18,326 nucleotides of DNA, taken from assembly GCA_021812735.1 (NCBI GenBank), contig JAKAMV010000098.1, positions 1-18,326 on the forward strand. The letters are read 5' to 3'. Positions 7,383 to 15,366 of the stretch are shown here, one piece after another. Made by a program: the position numbers and the translations under genes. The first letter of the stretch is position 1; every line of letters starts with the position of its first letter. The stretch comes from Chloroflexota bacterium (GTDB lineage Bacteria; Chloroflexota; Limnocylindria; Limnocylindrales; CSP1-4). The notes under the pieces are model-generated. The model saw only the letters and a list, made by a program, of their open reading frames with translations. It had not been told where the DNA came from and searched no databases.

Positions 7383-7937
7383 CTATGCCCCGGCCGGCGC
7401 AGCGGCGAGTTCGGCGCTGCTCGCCAAGCGCGCCCCAAGGATCTTGCGCATGTGCTCCAATGCGAAGGCGTGCGCGGCCGGGTCGAACGAGGCGACGCAG
7501 TCGGTCACGATGGTGGTTTCGTAGTCGCGGTTGCGTAGGTCGGCGGTCGTGTGGAGCACGCAGATATCCGTCATCACACCGACCACCGCCACCTCGGTCA
7601 CATCGCGATCGCTCAGCACCACGTCGAGCGGCGTGTCGAAGAACCCACTGTAGCGGCGTTTGGGCACCACGATCGCCCCCTCGACGAGGTCCGCCAGCTC
7701 GGGGATCACCTCGACCTCCTGGGTGCCCCGCACACAATGCGGTGGGAACATGCGGAACTCCAGGTCATCCGGATCGTGGGTGTCCGTCAGGAAGACCAGC
7801 AGCGACCCGCGGGCGCGCTCGCGCTCGAGGAACGCCCGCGTCGCCGGGATGATGGAGCGGCATGCTTCGCCGCCGTAGAGGTTGTGGCCTGGCTCGAGGA
7901 ACCCCCGCACCATGTCCACCACGATAACGGCCTTCAC
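7383..7937 (-). CDS. pncA: isochorismatase-family hydrolase, probable nicotinamidase
   Basis: A 184-residue cysteine hydrolase. The triad is Asp8 (IVVDM), Lys93 (VPKRRYSGF) and Cys126 (MTDICVLHT). The metal site expected of nicotinamidases is present as Asp52 and His54 (TDTHD) and His67 (PHCVRGT, matching the HCVQGT of nicotinamidases). The cis-peptide region GVMTDIC is also there. Nicotinamidase releases ammonia from nicotinamide to give nicotinate, the substrate of the gene directly downstream. The GTG at 7937 forms a GTGA overlap with the upstream YbjN-like stop, with AGAGGG and GGGGAG just upstream. The metal ligands and the pncB neighbour favour nicotinamidase over isochorismatase or another amidase, but the activity is inferred. 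Confidence 0.86.
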   Translation of the reverse strand: MKAVIVVDMVRGFLEPGHNLYGGEACRSIIPATRAFLERERARGSLLVFLTDTHDPDDLEFRMFPPHCVRGTQEVEVIPELADLVEGAIVVPKRRYSGFFDTPLDVVLSDRDVTEVAVVGVMTDICVLHTTADLRNRDYETTIVTDCVASFDPAAHAFALEHMRKILGARLASSAELAAAPAGA

Positions 7938-8617
7938 GACTCCCCTGCCCTCTCGTTGCCGATCACCTCTGGCCCGCCCGCGCGATCGTCGGCGCCGAGT
8001 GTAGCAGGGCCACCGACCAGCTCGGCCAGCTCTGCCGCATAGCGCCGCAGCAGCGACTCCCCGCGCGACGCGCGGCCAGGACCGGGCGGTGCCGTGAGGC
8101 CGCCGGGTCCGAGCCACGGCGCGGCCGTGTCGAGGATGTAGTCGCACACCGCGAGCACCCGCGCGATCGCCAGGCCAAGGGTCCACACGTCGGCCGCCTC
8201 GGCCGGCATCTCCACCGCGAGCACGGGACGGAGCTCGGCGTCGAGCCCGAACTTCACGAAGGGCAGCTCGTCGTTCCAGCGGAGCAGCTGCTGGTACGTC
8301 CGGCGCGCGTCGTCCTGGACCGGCGGCGCGAACGGCACCCAGACGATCAGGCCGATGCCCGGCCCGCAGATCACCGTGACGCGCAGGTCGAAGCGCCGCC
8401 GCCCATCGAGCAACAGGTCCCATGCGGTCACGCCCTCTCGCTCCACGCGCACGGCCGCCGACAGACCCAGCTCCGCGAGCCAGGCATCGACCGATGCCGC
8501 CGACACGCGCCGCGCGGCCAAGGGTCGGGGCCCCGCTGACCGTCGGTGGGGCGCTGCGGCGGGATCCGGCGCGGCGGGATCGGGCGCGGCGGCGCCGGGC
8601 ACGGCGGGGCCGGGCAC
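7934..8617 (-). CDS. YbjN-like domain protein with a Pro/Ala repeat N-terminus
   Basis: A 227-residue protein from the GTG at 8617. Residues 1-22 are pentapeptide repeats of the PDPAA type encoded by a 15-bp tandem repeat. Residues about 38-165 look like a YbjN / secretion-chaperone-like fold: a helix (SVDAWLAELG), strands (GVTAWDLLLDG, RFDLRVTVI, GLIVWVPFAP), then LLRWNDELPFVKFGLD, a segment typical of this group. Such domains are usually small protein-binding modules with no known enzyme activity. The C-terminal 60 residues are less ordered. The start is uncertain; a later GTG at 8506 would remove the repeats. It overlaps the nicotinamidase-like gene by 4 bases, so it is co-translated with the NAD-salvage pair. 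The family call is tentative. Confidence 0.68.
   Translation of the reverse strand: MPGPAVPGAAAPDPAAPDPAAAPHRRSAGPRPLAARRVSAASVDAWLAELGLSAAVRVEREGVTAWDLLLDGRRRFDLRVTVICGPGIGLIVWVPFAPPVQDDARRTYQQLLRWNDELPFVKFGLDAELRPVLAVEMPAEAADVWTLGLAIARVLAVCDYILDTAAPWLGPGGLTAPPGPGRASRGESLLRRYAAELAELVGGPATLGADDRAGGPEVIGNERAGES
8558..8617 (-). repeat. four tandem 15-bp units at the start of the YbjN-like gene
   Basis: Four head-to-tail units with minus-strand consensus GYGCCCGRYCCCGCC (8603-8617, 8588-8602, 8573-8587, 8558-8572). Each encodes five residues of a Pro/Ala repeat. The unit keeps frame, so copy changes would lengthen or shorten the N-terminus. The two units nearest the start each open with GTG, so the start codon itself is part of the repeat. 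Confidence 0.75.
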
Positions 8618-8694
8618 GCGGTCGGGCGCCGTCGCGGAGCCGTGGGCCGTGGGATCGGGCGGGCTCGTTGGCCGCTCCGGGCGGCGCCGCGCGG

Positions 8695-10122
8695 TCAGTC
8701 GAGGACGCCGAAGCCGGGCTGCCCGGCCGGCACGCCGAGATCGCCGTCCGAGCCGTCGTTGCGCCCGGCCCGCCCACTCCGGACCCCGACCGCCATGGGC
8801 GTCTGTGCCGCCTCGGCGCCACCGCGGTTGCCACCGGCACGGGCGCGCGGCGCGGGTTCGGTGGTCTCGTGGCGACGCTCGACGGTCTGGCCGCTGCGCA
8901 CCACGCGGCCGCGGTAATCCGCGGCACGCACCCCCTCGGCGATCTTGACGTTGCGCCCGATGCGCACTCCACGCGGGACGACGGCCCGCTTGCCCACCAC
9001 GGTGATGCCGGTGTTGAGGCGAGACGGCTCCTGGCGATTGGCGATCGTCAGGTCCGCTCCCTCGCCGACCACCGCGTTGGGACCGACCGCCACCTGCTTG
9101 TCGAAGATCGCGCGGTCGACCACGGCCCCGGCCCGGATGACGGAGTCGAGCATCACGACGCTGTCACGGACGACCGCGCCGACGTCCACCCGCACGCCCG
9201 GCGAGAGCACCGAGTGCTCCACGGTGCCGTAGATCACGCAGCCGTGGCTGACCATACTGCGATGGACGCTCGCCGTGGGGCCGATCTTGGCCGGCGCGCG
9301 CTCCTCCGAGCGCGTGTGGATCGGCCAGCTCGTGTCGTACAGGTCCAGCTCGGGACGCTCGTCGAGCAGATCCATGTGGGCCTGCCAGTAGCTCTCGATC
9401 GTGCCCACGTCCTGCCAGTAGCCATCGAAGCGGTACCCGAACACGCGGGCGCCCCCCGCCAGCATGGCCGGGATGACGTGGGCGCCGAAGTCGATGCGCG
9501 TTTCGTCCAGCCAGCGCAGGAGCGCCCGCTTGGCGAACACGTAGATCCCCATGCTCACGAGGTTGCTCTTGGGGGCCCGCGGCTTCTCCTGCCAGTCGAC
9601 CACTCGATCGTTCTCGTCGAGTGTGACGATCCCGAAGCGATGGGCCTCTTCCAGCGGCACCGTGCGCACCGCGATCGTCACGTCGGCCCGGTGGCGCCGG
9701 TGCGCGGAGAGGAAGGGCTGGTAGTCCATCTTGTAGATGTGGTCGCCGGCCAGGACCAGGACCGTGTCGCCCGGCGCCCGCTGCACGACCTCGAGGTTGC
9801 GCAGGACAGCGTCGGCGGTGCCCCGGTACCACTCGTTGGGGCGGCCGCGCGACACGAAGGGCTGCAGCAGCCGGATCCCGCCGCTGGTGCGGTCCAGGTC
9901 CCACGGCCGCCCGGCGCCGATGTGGTCGTTCAGGGAGCGTGGGTTGTACTGCGTGAGCACGACGACGTTGTGGATGTCGCTGTTGACGCAGTTGCTCAGC
10001 GCGAAGTCGATGATGCGGTACTTGCCCCCGAACGGCACGGCCGGCTTGGCACGGAGGCTGGACAGGATCGAGAGCCGTTCGCCCTCTCCGCCCGCGAGGA
10101 TGACCGCCAGGACGCCCTTCAC
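8695..10122 (-). CDS. glgC: glucose-1-phosphate adenylyltransferase (ADP-glucose pyrophosphorylase)
   Basis: A 475-residue enzyme that makes ADP-glucose from glucose 1-phosphate and ATP, the committed step of bacterial glycogen synthesis. The nucleotide-binding loop AGGEGERLS is at 10-18, followed by [17 protein letters not shown], then [26 protein letters not shown], the sugar-phosphate site WQEKP, and [13 protein letters not shown]. The C-terminal part is a left-handed beta-helix with hexapeptide periodicity. Bacterial GlgC is usually near 420 residues; here residues about 407-475 are an extra low-complexity Arg/Gly-rich tail. The GTG at 10122 gives the family's N-terminus ([12 protein letters not shown]) and has a -10-like box 7 bases upstream. 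An in-frame GTG at 10128 is the alternative. No other glycogen gene is in the window. Confidence 0.95.
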   Translation of the reverse strand: MKGVLAVILAGGEGERLSILSSLRAKPAVPFGGKYRIIDFALSNCVNSDIHNVVVLTQYNPRSLNDHIGAGRPWDLDRTSGGIRLLQPFVSRGRPNEWYRGTADAVLRNLEVVQRAPGDTVLVLAGDHIYKMDYQPFLSAHRRHRADVTIAVRTVPLEEAHRFGIVTLDENDRVVDWQEKPRAPKSNLVSMGIYVFAKRALLRWLDETRIDFGAHVIPAMLAGGARVFGYRFDGYWQDVGTIESYWQAHMDLLDERPELDLYDTSWPIHTRSEERAPAKIGPTASVHRSMVSHGCVIYGTVEHSVLSPGVRVDVGAVVRDSVVMLDSVIRAGAVVDRAIFDKQVAVGPNAVVGEGADLTIANRQEPSRLNTGITVVGKRAVVPRGVRIGRNVKIAEGVRAADYRGRVVRSGQTVERRHETTEPAPRARAGGNRGGAEAAQTPMAVGVRSGRAGRNDGSDGDLGVPAGQPGFGVLD

Positions 10123-10129
10123 GCCCACG

Positions 10130-10135
10130 ATGCTA
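10130..10135 (-). promoter_or_regulatory. -10-like box TAGCAT for a leaderless glgC transcript
   Basis: TAGCAT on the minus strand ends 7 bases before the GTG at 10122. That spacing places the start site at or next to the start codon. It overlaps the region that would hold a ribosome site for the alternative GTG at 10128. No -35 is obvious. Confidence 0.45.
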
Positions 10136-10305
10136 CACCCCCGACTGCGCCCGCCCGAGCGGGTCATCGTCTGCCGGTCACGCCTGCCCCGCAGGATAGT
10201 CCGTCTCACCGGGATCGGCCTGTCGATCGCCGCGGCGCGCATCCGGATGGCCCCGAGCGGCGGGAGGCTGGCCCCCCACGGGACGTTCTCCCGCGCGGCC
10301 GGGGC

Positions 10306-11643
10306 TCACAGGAACAACCGTGGGTTGACGAACGTGCCGTTGAGTTCGACCGCCCAATGCAGGTGCGGGCCGGTGCTGTTGCCGGTGTTGCCCTCGTAGG
10401 CGATCACCTGCCCCTGGTGCACGAACTCGCCCTTGGTCACCGCCGGGGGATGAGCGTACGCGTCGACGTGGGCGTACCAAGTCAGCAGGTTCTGCGAGTG
10501 GGCGATGATGACGATCCAGGCCCGTGCGTACGGTGGGTCGTACGGGTTGGGGCCCACGAAGACGACGGTGCCATCGCCGGCCGCCCGGATCGGCGTGTAC
10601 TCGGGCGCCACGATGTCGATGCCGGTGTGGAAGTGCGCGCAGTTGCCGAGGGGGGGCTCGGCGATGAACCCGGTGCAGCCGAACTCCTGGCTCACGATGC
10701 CCGGCATGGGCCAAATGAGCGTGCCGTTGTACTGCGAGGGGATGCCCTGCTGCTCCGCGACTAGGCGCGCGATCAGGGCGGCCAGCTGTTCGAGCGCTTT
10801 CTGCTCGGCGGCCAGCTGCGCCGCCGCCTGGGCCTTCGTCAGCTTGAGCTTCTTGAACGCCGCGAGCTGCGCCGCCTGGGCGGCGCGCGTGCGCGCCTCG
10901 AGCGCAGCCAGCTGCTTCTGTGCCGCCAGCAGCGCGTTGCGCTGGTTCGTCACTTCCTGCTTCTGCTGGTACATGGTCAGCCGCGCCTGCTGCGTCTGGG
11001 CCCGCGTGACCGCCGTCGCGCCCTGCAGCGCCTCGAGGGACTGCTCATCCTGCTGGATCTGCGCGGCCAGCCGGGCGTCCTGGTGACCGATGCTCAGGTA
11101 GTACCCGACGTCGGCCAGGACGTCCGCGAGCGAGCGCGCGGTCAGGAGCTGCTCGAGCAGCGTGGTCTGCTGCACCATGTACGCGTCCGCGATGTGGCGG
11201 GCGAGCGTGGCGCGCTGGTCGGCGAGCTGCTGCTGGCTGGCCGCGATCTTGGAGTCCAGCGCAGCGAGTGCAGCGTCGAGGTCGCCGACCTGCGTGACGA
11301 GCGCCGCGTACTGCGCGCGCACGTCGGTGAGCACCCGCTGGGCGGTCGCGATCTTGGCCTGGAGCTTGGCCTGGTCGGCGTTGATCCCCTTGAGCTGCGT
11401 AGCGGTGTCGGCGAGGACGCCCTGCAGCCTGGCCTCGCTCGCCTGCAGCGCCTGGATCTGCTGCCGCTGCGCGGCGATCCTGGCCTCCAGCGCCTTCTGT
11501 GCCTTGACGGCATCGGAGAGGGGGTCCGCGCGGACCGTCGCGGCGCCACCGAACGAGCCGAGTGAGCCGAATAGAAGGGGAATCAGCAGCAGTGCGGCGA
11601 GCACCGCACGTCGCCTGTGCAGCGTGTGTCCTATGCGACGCAT
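10306..11643 (-). CDS. secreted coiled-coil M23 peptidase (LytM-type, EnvC/NlpD-like)
   Basis: A 445-residue exported protein. Residues 1-40 hold a basic start, a hydrophobic core ([14 protein letters not shown]) and an Ala-x-Ala-like region ending VRA-DP, a signal peptide or anchor. Residues about 42-310 are a long Gln/Ala/Leu-rich coiled coil. The C-terminal 115 residues are a LytM/M23 zinc endopeptidase domain with ligands in HTGID (about His339 and Asp343) and HLH (about His427 and His429), plus the YAHVD histidine. All expected residues are present, so it may cut peptidoglycan cross-links or stem peptides itself rather than being a degenerate activator. The architecture matches EnvC-like division and cell-separation hydrolases. 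The ATG at 11643 is chosen because the signal peptide begins there; no Shine-Dalgarno is seen. Confidence 0.92.
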   Translation of the reverse strand: MRRIGHTLHRRRAVLAALLLIPLLFGSLGSFGGAATVRADPLSDAVKAQKALEARIAAQRQQIQALQASEARLQGVLADTATQLKGINADQAKLQAKIATAQRVLTDVRAQYAALVTQVGDLDAALAALDSKIAASQQQLADQRATLARHIADAYMVQQTTLLEQLLTARSLADVLADVGYYLSIGHQDARLAAQIQQDEQSLEALQGATAVTRAQTQQARLTMYQQKQEVTNQRNALLAAQKQLAALEARTRAAQAAQLAAFKKLKLTKAQAAAQLAAEQKALEQLAALIARLVAEQQGIPSQYNGTLIWPMPGIVSQEFGCTGFIAEPPLGNCAHFHTGIDIVAPEYTPIRAAGDGTVVFVGPNPYDPPYARAWIVIIAHSQNLLTWYAHVDAYAHPPAVTKGEFVHQGQVIAYEGNTGNSTGPHLHWAVELNGTFVNPRLFL

Positions 11644-11768
11644 CGCATCATCGTGCAGGCTTCGACTCCCTGCGACGCCCCTCGGGGCGCCGTTGCTGTC
11701 CCTGCCCGCCGGTGGTGCGCCGTTCGAGCGACAGGGCACGGTCCGCAGGAACGACTCCGGCTGAGCGC

Positions 11769-11798
11769 ATCATACGGCGCCGCGTACGGCGCCCGCAA
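11769..11798 (-). promoter_or_regulatory. sigma70-like promoter for the M23 peptidase gene
   Basis: On the minus strand TTGCGG (11793-11798) is followed after 18 bases by TATGAT (11769-11774). The implied start near 11762 gives a leader of about 118 bases. This is the best two-box promoter I see in the window. The 235-base gap 11644-11878 also holds a small inverted repeat, CGCCCC (11676-11681) and GGGGCG (11684-11689), within that leader. Confidence 0.45.
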
Positions 11799-11878
11799 CG
11801 CCGCGGCCGACGCATCTCGCGTCGGGCGGGACATTCGGCCTCGGTTGGTGCACCACCACGGTGCCCCCGACGATCGGA

Positions 11879-12544
11879 TCACCCGAGCGGGCGCAGCACC
11901 GCGAGAAACGCGGCCACGATCAGGATCGGACCGAACGGGATCGCGCTACGCAGCCCCAGCCGGCGGGTGGCCAGCAGCAGGACCAGGACCAAACCCGCGG
12001 CAAGCGACGCGACGATGAAGCCGGCCACGAGCTGCGAGACACCGCACACCAACCCCAAGCTCACCGCCAGTTTCAGATCGCCCATCCCCAGCGCGCCCCG
12101 GAAGAGGACGCCGGTGACCGCGAGGAAGAGGGGGGCCAGGATCCCGGCCGCGAGCCCACTGACCAGCCCGAGCTGTTTGTCCGCGAGGACCGGGTTCCAG
12201 CCAAGGAGCAGGATCGCGAGCGCCGCGGGGACCAGCGGCAGCGTGATCTCGTCGGGGAGGAGTCGCTGGTCGAGGTCGGTCGCAAGCAGCATCACGAGCG
12301 CCGCGAAGAAGAGCCCAGCGACCGCGAGGTCGCGGGGCGCGCCGAAGCGCCCCGGCAGCGCGAAGAACGCCCCGGCAGCGAGCAGCACCACGAGCCCCGT
12401 GCGCCAGTCGACGGGCCGGACCCGCGCCGCCTCGTGCTCGGGCCAGCGGGCCGCCAGCCGGTCGGCCAGGTAGCCGTAGACGCCGCCGGCGAGGCCGCTC
12501 AGCGCAGCGATGACCCAGGTCGCGATTCCGTCCACAGCGGGCAT
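11879..12544 (-). CDS. prepilin peptidase (A24 family) lacking the N-methyltransferase domain
   Basis: A 221-residue polytopic membrane protein with about seven hydrophobic segments. The aspartyl protease motifs of type IV prepilin peptidases are present: Asp90 in ATDLDQRLLPDEITLPL and Asp156 in the GMGDLK form of the GxGD motif. The family cuts type IV prepilins or pseudopilins at the cytoplasmic membrane. Full-length PilD also has a cytosolic N-terminal domain with CxxC pairs that methylates the new N-terminus. Here GVYGYLADRLAARWP resembles the start of that domain, but it is followed by only a short linker with no cysteine pairs. The ATG at 12544 is used; no Shine-Dalgarno is visible. No pilin or pilus gene lies in the window, so its substrates are encoded elsewhere. 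Confidence 0.88.
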   Translation of the reverse strand: MPAVDGIATWVIAALSGLAGGVYGYLADRLAARWPEHEAARVRPVDWRTGLVVLLAAGAFFALPGRFGAPRDLAVAGLFFAALVMLLATDLDQRLLPDEITLPLVPAALAILLLGWNPVLADKQLGLVSGLAAGILAPLFLAVTGVLFRGALGMGDLKLAVSLGLVCGVSQLVAGFIVASLAAGLVLVLLLATRRLGLRSAIPFGPILIVAAFLAVLRPLG

Positions 12545-12574
12545 GGTGCCCGCATTGGTGCGCGCGGGCAACTC

Positions 12575-12666
12575 CGTCGGTGGTCCCGGTCGGAGGCCGA
12601 CGCTGGTCCCGCCCGGCCGCCGACACAGATCGCGCCCGGCGCCCGACACAGATCGCGCCCGGCGGC
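12575..12666. repeat. four degenerate tandem 23-bp units
   Basis: Units start at 12575, 12598, 12621 and 12644. The last two share a 20-base identical core, CGACACAGATCGCGCCCGGC. The second keeps the GCCCGGC end and the first matches the second at 16 of 23 positions. The array fills most of the 128-base gap between the aminopeptidase stop and the prepilin peptidase start. Function unknown. Confidence 0.7.
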
Positions 12667-12672
12667 CAGCGC

Positions 12673-14196
12673 CTATCCCCGCTGGGCGCCCTCGAGCGCG
12701 AGCTCGACGAGCGTCGCATGCGTCACGCCGGTGGCGCCGCGCGGCGCCCACGCCGTCGCCTTGCGCAGATACGCGCTGCCGCCGATGTCCATGTGGACCC
12801 ACGGCCGGGTCACGAACTGGCGCAGGAAGAGGCCGCTCTTGACGAGCGAGCCGTCCGCGGGACCCGAGTTCTGCAGATCCGCGTACCAGCTCTCCATGTC
12901 CGGCACGTAGTCCTCGACGAGCGGGATCTGCCAGTAGCGCTCCCCCTGCCGAGCTCCCGCGGCGGCCACCTCCTCGTACCAGGACTGTGGGACGCCGAAC
13001 GCGCCGGTGATCTGCTTCCCGAACGCGCGCTCCACGGCGCCGGTCAACGTCGCGACGTCGACGAGGTGCGTGCCACCGAGCCGCTCCGCGTAGGTCAGCG
13101 CGTCGCCCAAGATCAGGCGGCCCTCCGCGTCCGTGTTCTGGATCTCGACGCGCTTGCCGTTGAGGGCCCGGACGATGTCCCCTGGGCGGGTCGAGTGCGG
13201 CCCTGGCATGTTCTCGACGGCCGGCGCGAGCGCCAGCAAGGGCAGGTCGGGTGCCAGCCGCTTCGCCGTCACGATTGCGGCGATGACGGTGCACGCACCC
13301 GTCTTATCCATCTTCATCTCTTCCATGCGGTCGGCCGGCTTGATCGAGATGCCGCCGGAGTCGAACGTGACGCCCTTGCCGACCAACGCGAGGAGGCGCC
13401 CGCGGGCATCCCGCGCGCCGTCCGCGCCGTTGCGCAGCACGATCAGCCGCGGCGGGTTGTCGCTGCCGCGCCCGACCGCCATGAACATGCCCATCCCGAG
13501 CTCGGTCGCGCGCTCCGGCCCGATCACGTCGATCGCGAGGCCGTGCGCCCTGGCCAGGTCGGTCGCCGCGTCTGCCAGCGCCGCCGGGCTCACGTCGTTC
13601 GACGCGCGGTTGGCCAGGTCGCGCGCGATGCGCGCCCCCTCGCCGATGGTCATCCCACGGGCCGCCGCTGCCTGCAACGCGCCGACGTCCGCGCCGGGTG
13701 CGATCAGGACGAGCTCCTCGAGCTGCGGCGGCGCCTCGGTGTAGTCGGTCCGGTAGAGCAAGGCCGGGTCGTACGCGCCCTCGACGACGCCGCGCGCGAC
13801 GAGCATCGCGAGGTCGGCGGCGGAGAGCCCGGGCCGCGCGCGCAGCACGGCCGGCAGCCAGACGGCGAGGCTGGTCACGCGACGGCCGGCGAGACGGCGC
13901 TCGAGGGACGCCGCGAAGCGGTACGCGACGACCGCATCCAACGCCTCGCTTGCGCCGGCGCCGGCCGCGAGCACCCACGCCGCGCCGAGGTCGCGGCCCC
14001 GCAGCAGCGCGGTGCGGTACGGGGAAGCGTCGATCTCGCCGAAACGGCGATAGTCGCCAATTGCGCCGTCCAGCCGACGGTCGAGCTCGGCCAGGGTCGG
14101 GGCGTCGGGTTCTGCCGGCTCGTCGGACGTGATGGGCACGGCCAGGACGTCGGCCCGGACGGACCACGGCTGGTCGGAGACAACCCGGATCTGCAT
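12673..14196 (-). CDS. pepA: M17 cytosol leucyl aminopeptidase
   Basis: A 507-residue di-metal aminopeptidase that removes N-terminal residues, typically Leu, from peptides in the cytosol; the family works as a hexamer. The C-terminal catalytic domain has all expected residues: Lys274 and Asp279 (VGKGVTFDSGG), catalytic Lys286, Asp297, and the family signature NTDAEGRL (354-361), giving Asp356, Glu358 and catalytic Arg360. The N-terminal 180 residues are the variable macro-like domain. Length is normal for PepA. The ATG at 14196 is fixed by GAGGAG (14206-14211) 9 bases upstream; the frame is open further up but without homology. Some M17 proteins also bind DNA or act as cysteinylglycinases, which cannot be judged here. 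Confidence 0.95.
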   Translation of the reverse strand: MQIRVVSDQPWSVRADVLAVPITSDEPAEPDAPTLAELDRRLDGAIGDYRRFGEIDASPYRTALLRGRDLGAAWVLAAGAGASEALDAVVAYRFAASLERRLAGRRVTSLAVWLPAVLRARPGLSAADLAMLVARGVVEGAYDPALLYRTDYTEAPPQLEELVLIAPGADVGALQAAAARGMTIGEGARIARDLANRASNDVSPAALADAATDLARAHGLAIDVIGPERATELGMGMFMAVGRGSDNPPRLIVLRNGADGARDARGRLLALVGKGVTFDSGGISIKPADRMEEMKMDKTGACTVIAAIVTAKRLAPDLPLLALAPAVENMPGPHSTRPGDIVRALNGKRVEIQNTDAEGRLILGDALTYAERLGGTHLVDVATLTGAVERAFGKQITGAFGVPQSWYEEVAAAGARQGERYWQIPLVEDYVPDMESWYADLQNSGPADGSLVKSGLFLRQFVTRPWVHMDIGGSAYLRKATAWAPRGATGVTHATLVELALEGAQRG

Positions 14197-14308
14197 GCGG
14201 ATGGGCTCCTCGTGTGGGTCAGGCGCAGCGGCTCGGACGAAGCGCGTCGGCGGAACGGCGCGCCGCACGACCGCGGCGGGGCTGGGCGGGTGCAATGGAA
14301 TGCCGGTG

Positions 14309-15259
14309 TCAGTGCGCCAAGTGTAGCGCCGCCACCGCGTCGGCGAGGTCGCCGCGCGCCTCCTCGATCGCGATCGCAGCCTGGTTGAGCCCGGCCTGCG
14401 CGATCTCGCCCAGGATCACCACCAGCGCCCGGGTGTCTGGGGGAAGCAGCTTCTGGGCCGCAGCCACGCGCGCGACGAGCCGTTCGCCGCGTGCCGTCAG
14501 CCGACCGCCGGACTGCTGCAGCTCGGTGTAGAGCGCGACCAGCGCCGTGTCGTAGGCGCTCATGCGGTCGATGTAGGTGGAGAGCGTCGAGACATCGGCC
14601 CGGTTCGCCAAGGCATCCCGAGTTCGGCGGGCCTGGTCGAGCATCCCCGACGCCTCGGCCAGGGTGGCGAGCGCCGCCCGGTACCGGCCCGCGTGCGCCC
14701 GCTGGGTGGCGGCGAAGACCAGGTCGTCGTGGCGCTGCAGGACGGCGGTGAGCTGCACCGCCGGCAGCGAGCCATCGGCGAGGGCGCGCCAATCGGCGGG
14801 CACGGGTGCCGTGGTCTGCACGGCCGCACTGGCGGCCGCCAGCATGGCCCGGGATCGATCGCCGAGGGATCCCGGCTCGGCCGTGGCCCCGAGCGCGCGC
14901 AGCGCGGCGTCGAGCCGAGAGACACGTGACTCGATCGAGGCGACCAACCGGTCGCCGGTGGCGAGGTCGTTCGCGAGCAGATCCTGACGGCGCGCGACCA
15001 GATCAGCGAGCGCGTGCCGTGCCGTGTCCCCCAGCCCGGCCACGTCGTCCGCCAGGGCCGTGTAGTCGGGCGCGAGGGCGCGGATCCGCGCCTGGAACGC
15101 GACGTCCTGCACCCACGTGAGCTCCGGTCGGCTGGCGTCGCCGGGCAGGTGATCGGCGCTGACGGCAAGCCCGGCGCCACCTAACGCGATGAAGAGAGCG
15201 GCGACCAGCCACGTGATGGCCAACGGGAACCGGCGAGCGCGATGCGGACGTCCCGGCAT
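14309..15259 (-). CDS. membrane-anchored helical protein of unknown function
   Basis: A 316-residue protein I do not recognise. Residues 1-11 are basic and residues about 13-34 are one hydrophobic segment, either an N-terminal anchor or a signal peptide (ALFIALGGAGLAVSA). The remainder is nearly all predicted helix, rich in Ala, Leu, Arg and Asp, with few aromatics and no obvious catalytic motif, as in extracytoplasmic four-helix or coiled-coil domains. The ATG at 15259 has no Shine-Dalgarno but has a -10-like TAGACT 7 bases upstream. It ends 112 bases before the aminopeptidase start on the same strand and is divergent from the adenosine deaminase gene. Base composition matches its neighbours. 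It is coding with good confidence; a structural or sensor-like extracytoplasmic role is only a guess. Confidence 0.8.
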   Translation of the reverse strand: MPGRPHRARRFPLAITWLVAALFIALGGAGLAVSADHLPGDASRPELTWVQDVAFQARIRALAPDYTALADDVAGLGDTARHALADLVARRQDLLANDLATGDRLVASIESRVSRLDAALRALGATAEPGSLGDRSRAMLAAASAAVQTTAPVPADWRALADGSLPAVQLTAVLQRHDDLVFAATQRAHAGRYRAALATLAEASGMLDQARRTRDALANRADVSTLSTYIDRMSAYDTALVALYTELQQSGGRLTARGERLVARVAAAQKLLPPDTRALVVILGEIAQAGLNQAAIAIEEARGDLADAVAALHLAH

Positions 15260-15266
15260 GGGATGC

Positions 15267-15272
15267 AGTCTA
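15267..15272 (-). promoter_or_regulatory. -10-like box TAGACT for the helical membrane protein gene
   Basis: TAGACT on the minus strand ends 7 bases before the ATG at 15259, so a leaderless mRNA is likely. It overlaps the 11-bp direct repeat at 15271-15292. Confidence 0.5.
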
Positions 15273-15292
15273 GCGGGCGGCTAGCGGGCGGC
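15271..15292. repeat. two tandem 11-bp repeats in a divergent promoter region
   Basis: TAGCGGGCGGC occurs twice head to tail (15271-15281 and 15282-15292) in the 107-base gap between two divergent genes. It is next to the leftward -10-like box. It could be an operator half-site pair or a chance duplication. Confidence 0.6.
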
Positions 15293-15352
15293 CGACGGAC
15301 GGCCTGGGCGGCGGCGCGGGTGGCAGGCGACGGCGGGCGGCCCACCGCGCGC

Positions 15353-15358
15353 TACCAT
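15353..15358 (+). promoter_or_regulatory. -10-like box TACCAT for a leaderless adenosine deaminase transcript
   Basis: TACCAT ends 8 bases before the ATG at 15367. The spacing equals that of the NUDIX gene, and the hexamer equals that before the HAD gene. No Shine-Dalgarno is present, which supports a leaderless start. Confidence 0.5.
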
Positions 15359-15366
15359 CGCGGCTG

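Noticed and set aside
4832..7438. An 868-codon open frame on the minus strand under the GcvPB-like gene
   Set aside because: The product is low complexity and its sequence mirrors the real genes in other frames; no family signal.
10136..10305. A terminator or regulatory RNA between the M23 and glgC genes
   Set aside because: Only short GC-rich inverted repeats without a T-run or a recognisable conserved fold.
8422..10764. A 780-codon open frame on the plus strand opposite glgC
   Set aside because: His/Arg/Asp-rich shadow of glgC and its neighbours, with no start signal or homology.
12575..12666. CRISPR-like repeats
   Set aside because: The units abut with no unique spacers and are degenerate, so this is a simple tandem repeat.
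12580..14388. A 602-codon open frame on the plus strand opposite the aminopeptidase
   Set aside because: Antisense shadow; all M17 catalytic motifs are in the minus-strand frame.
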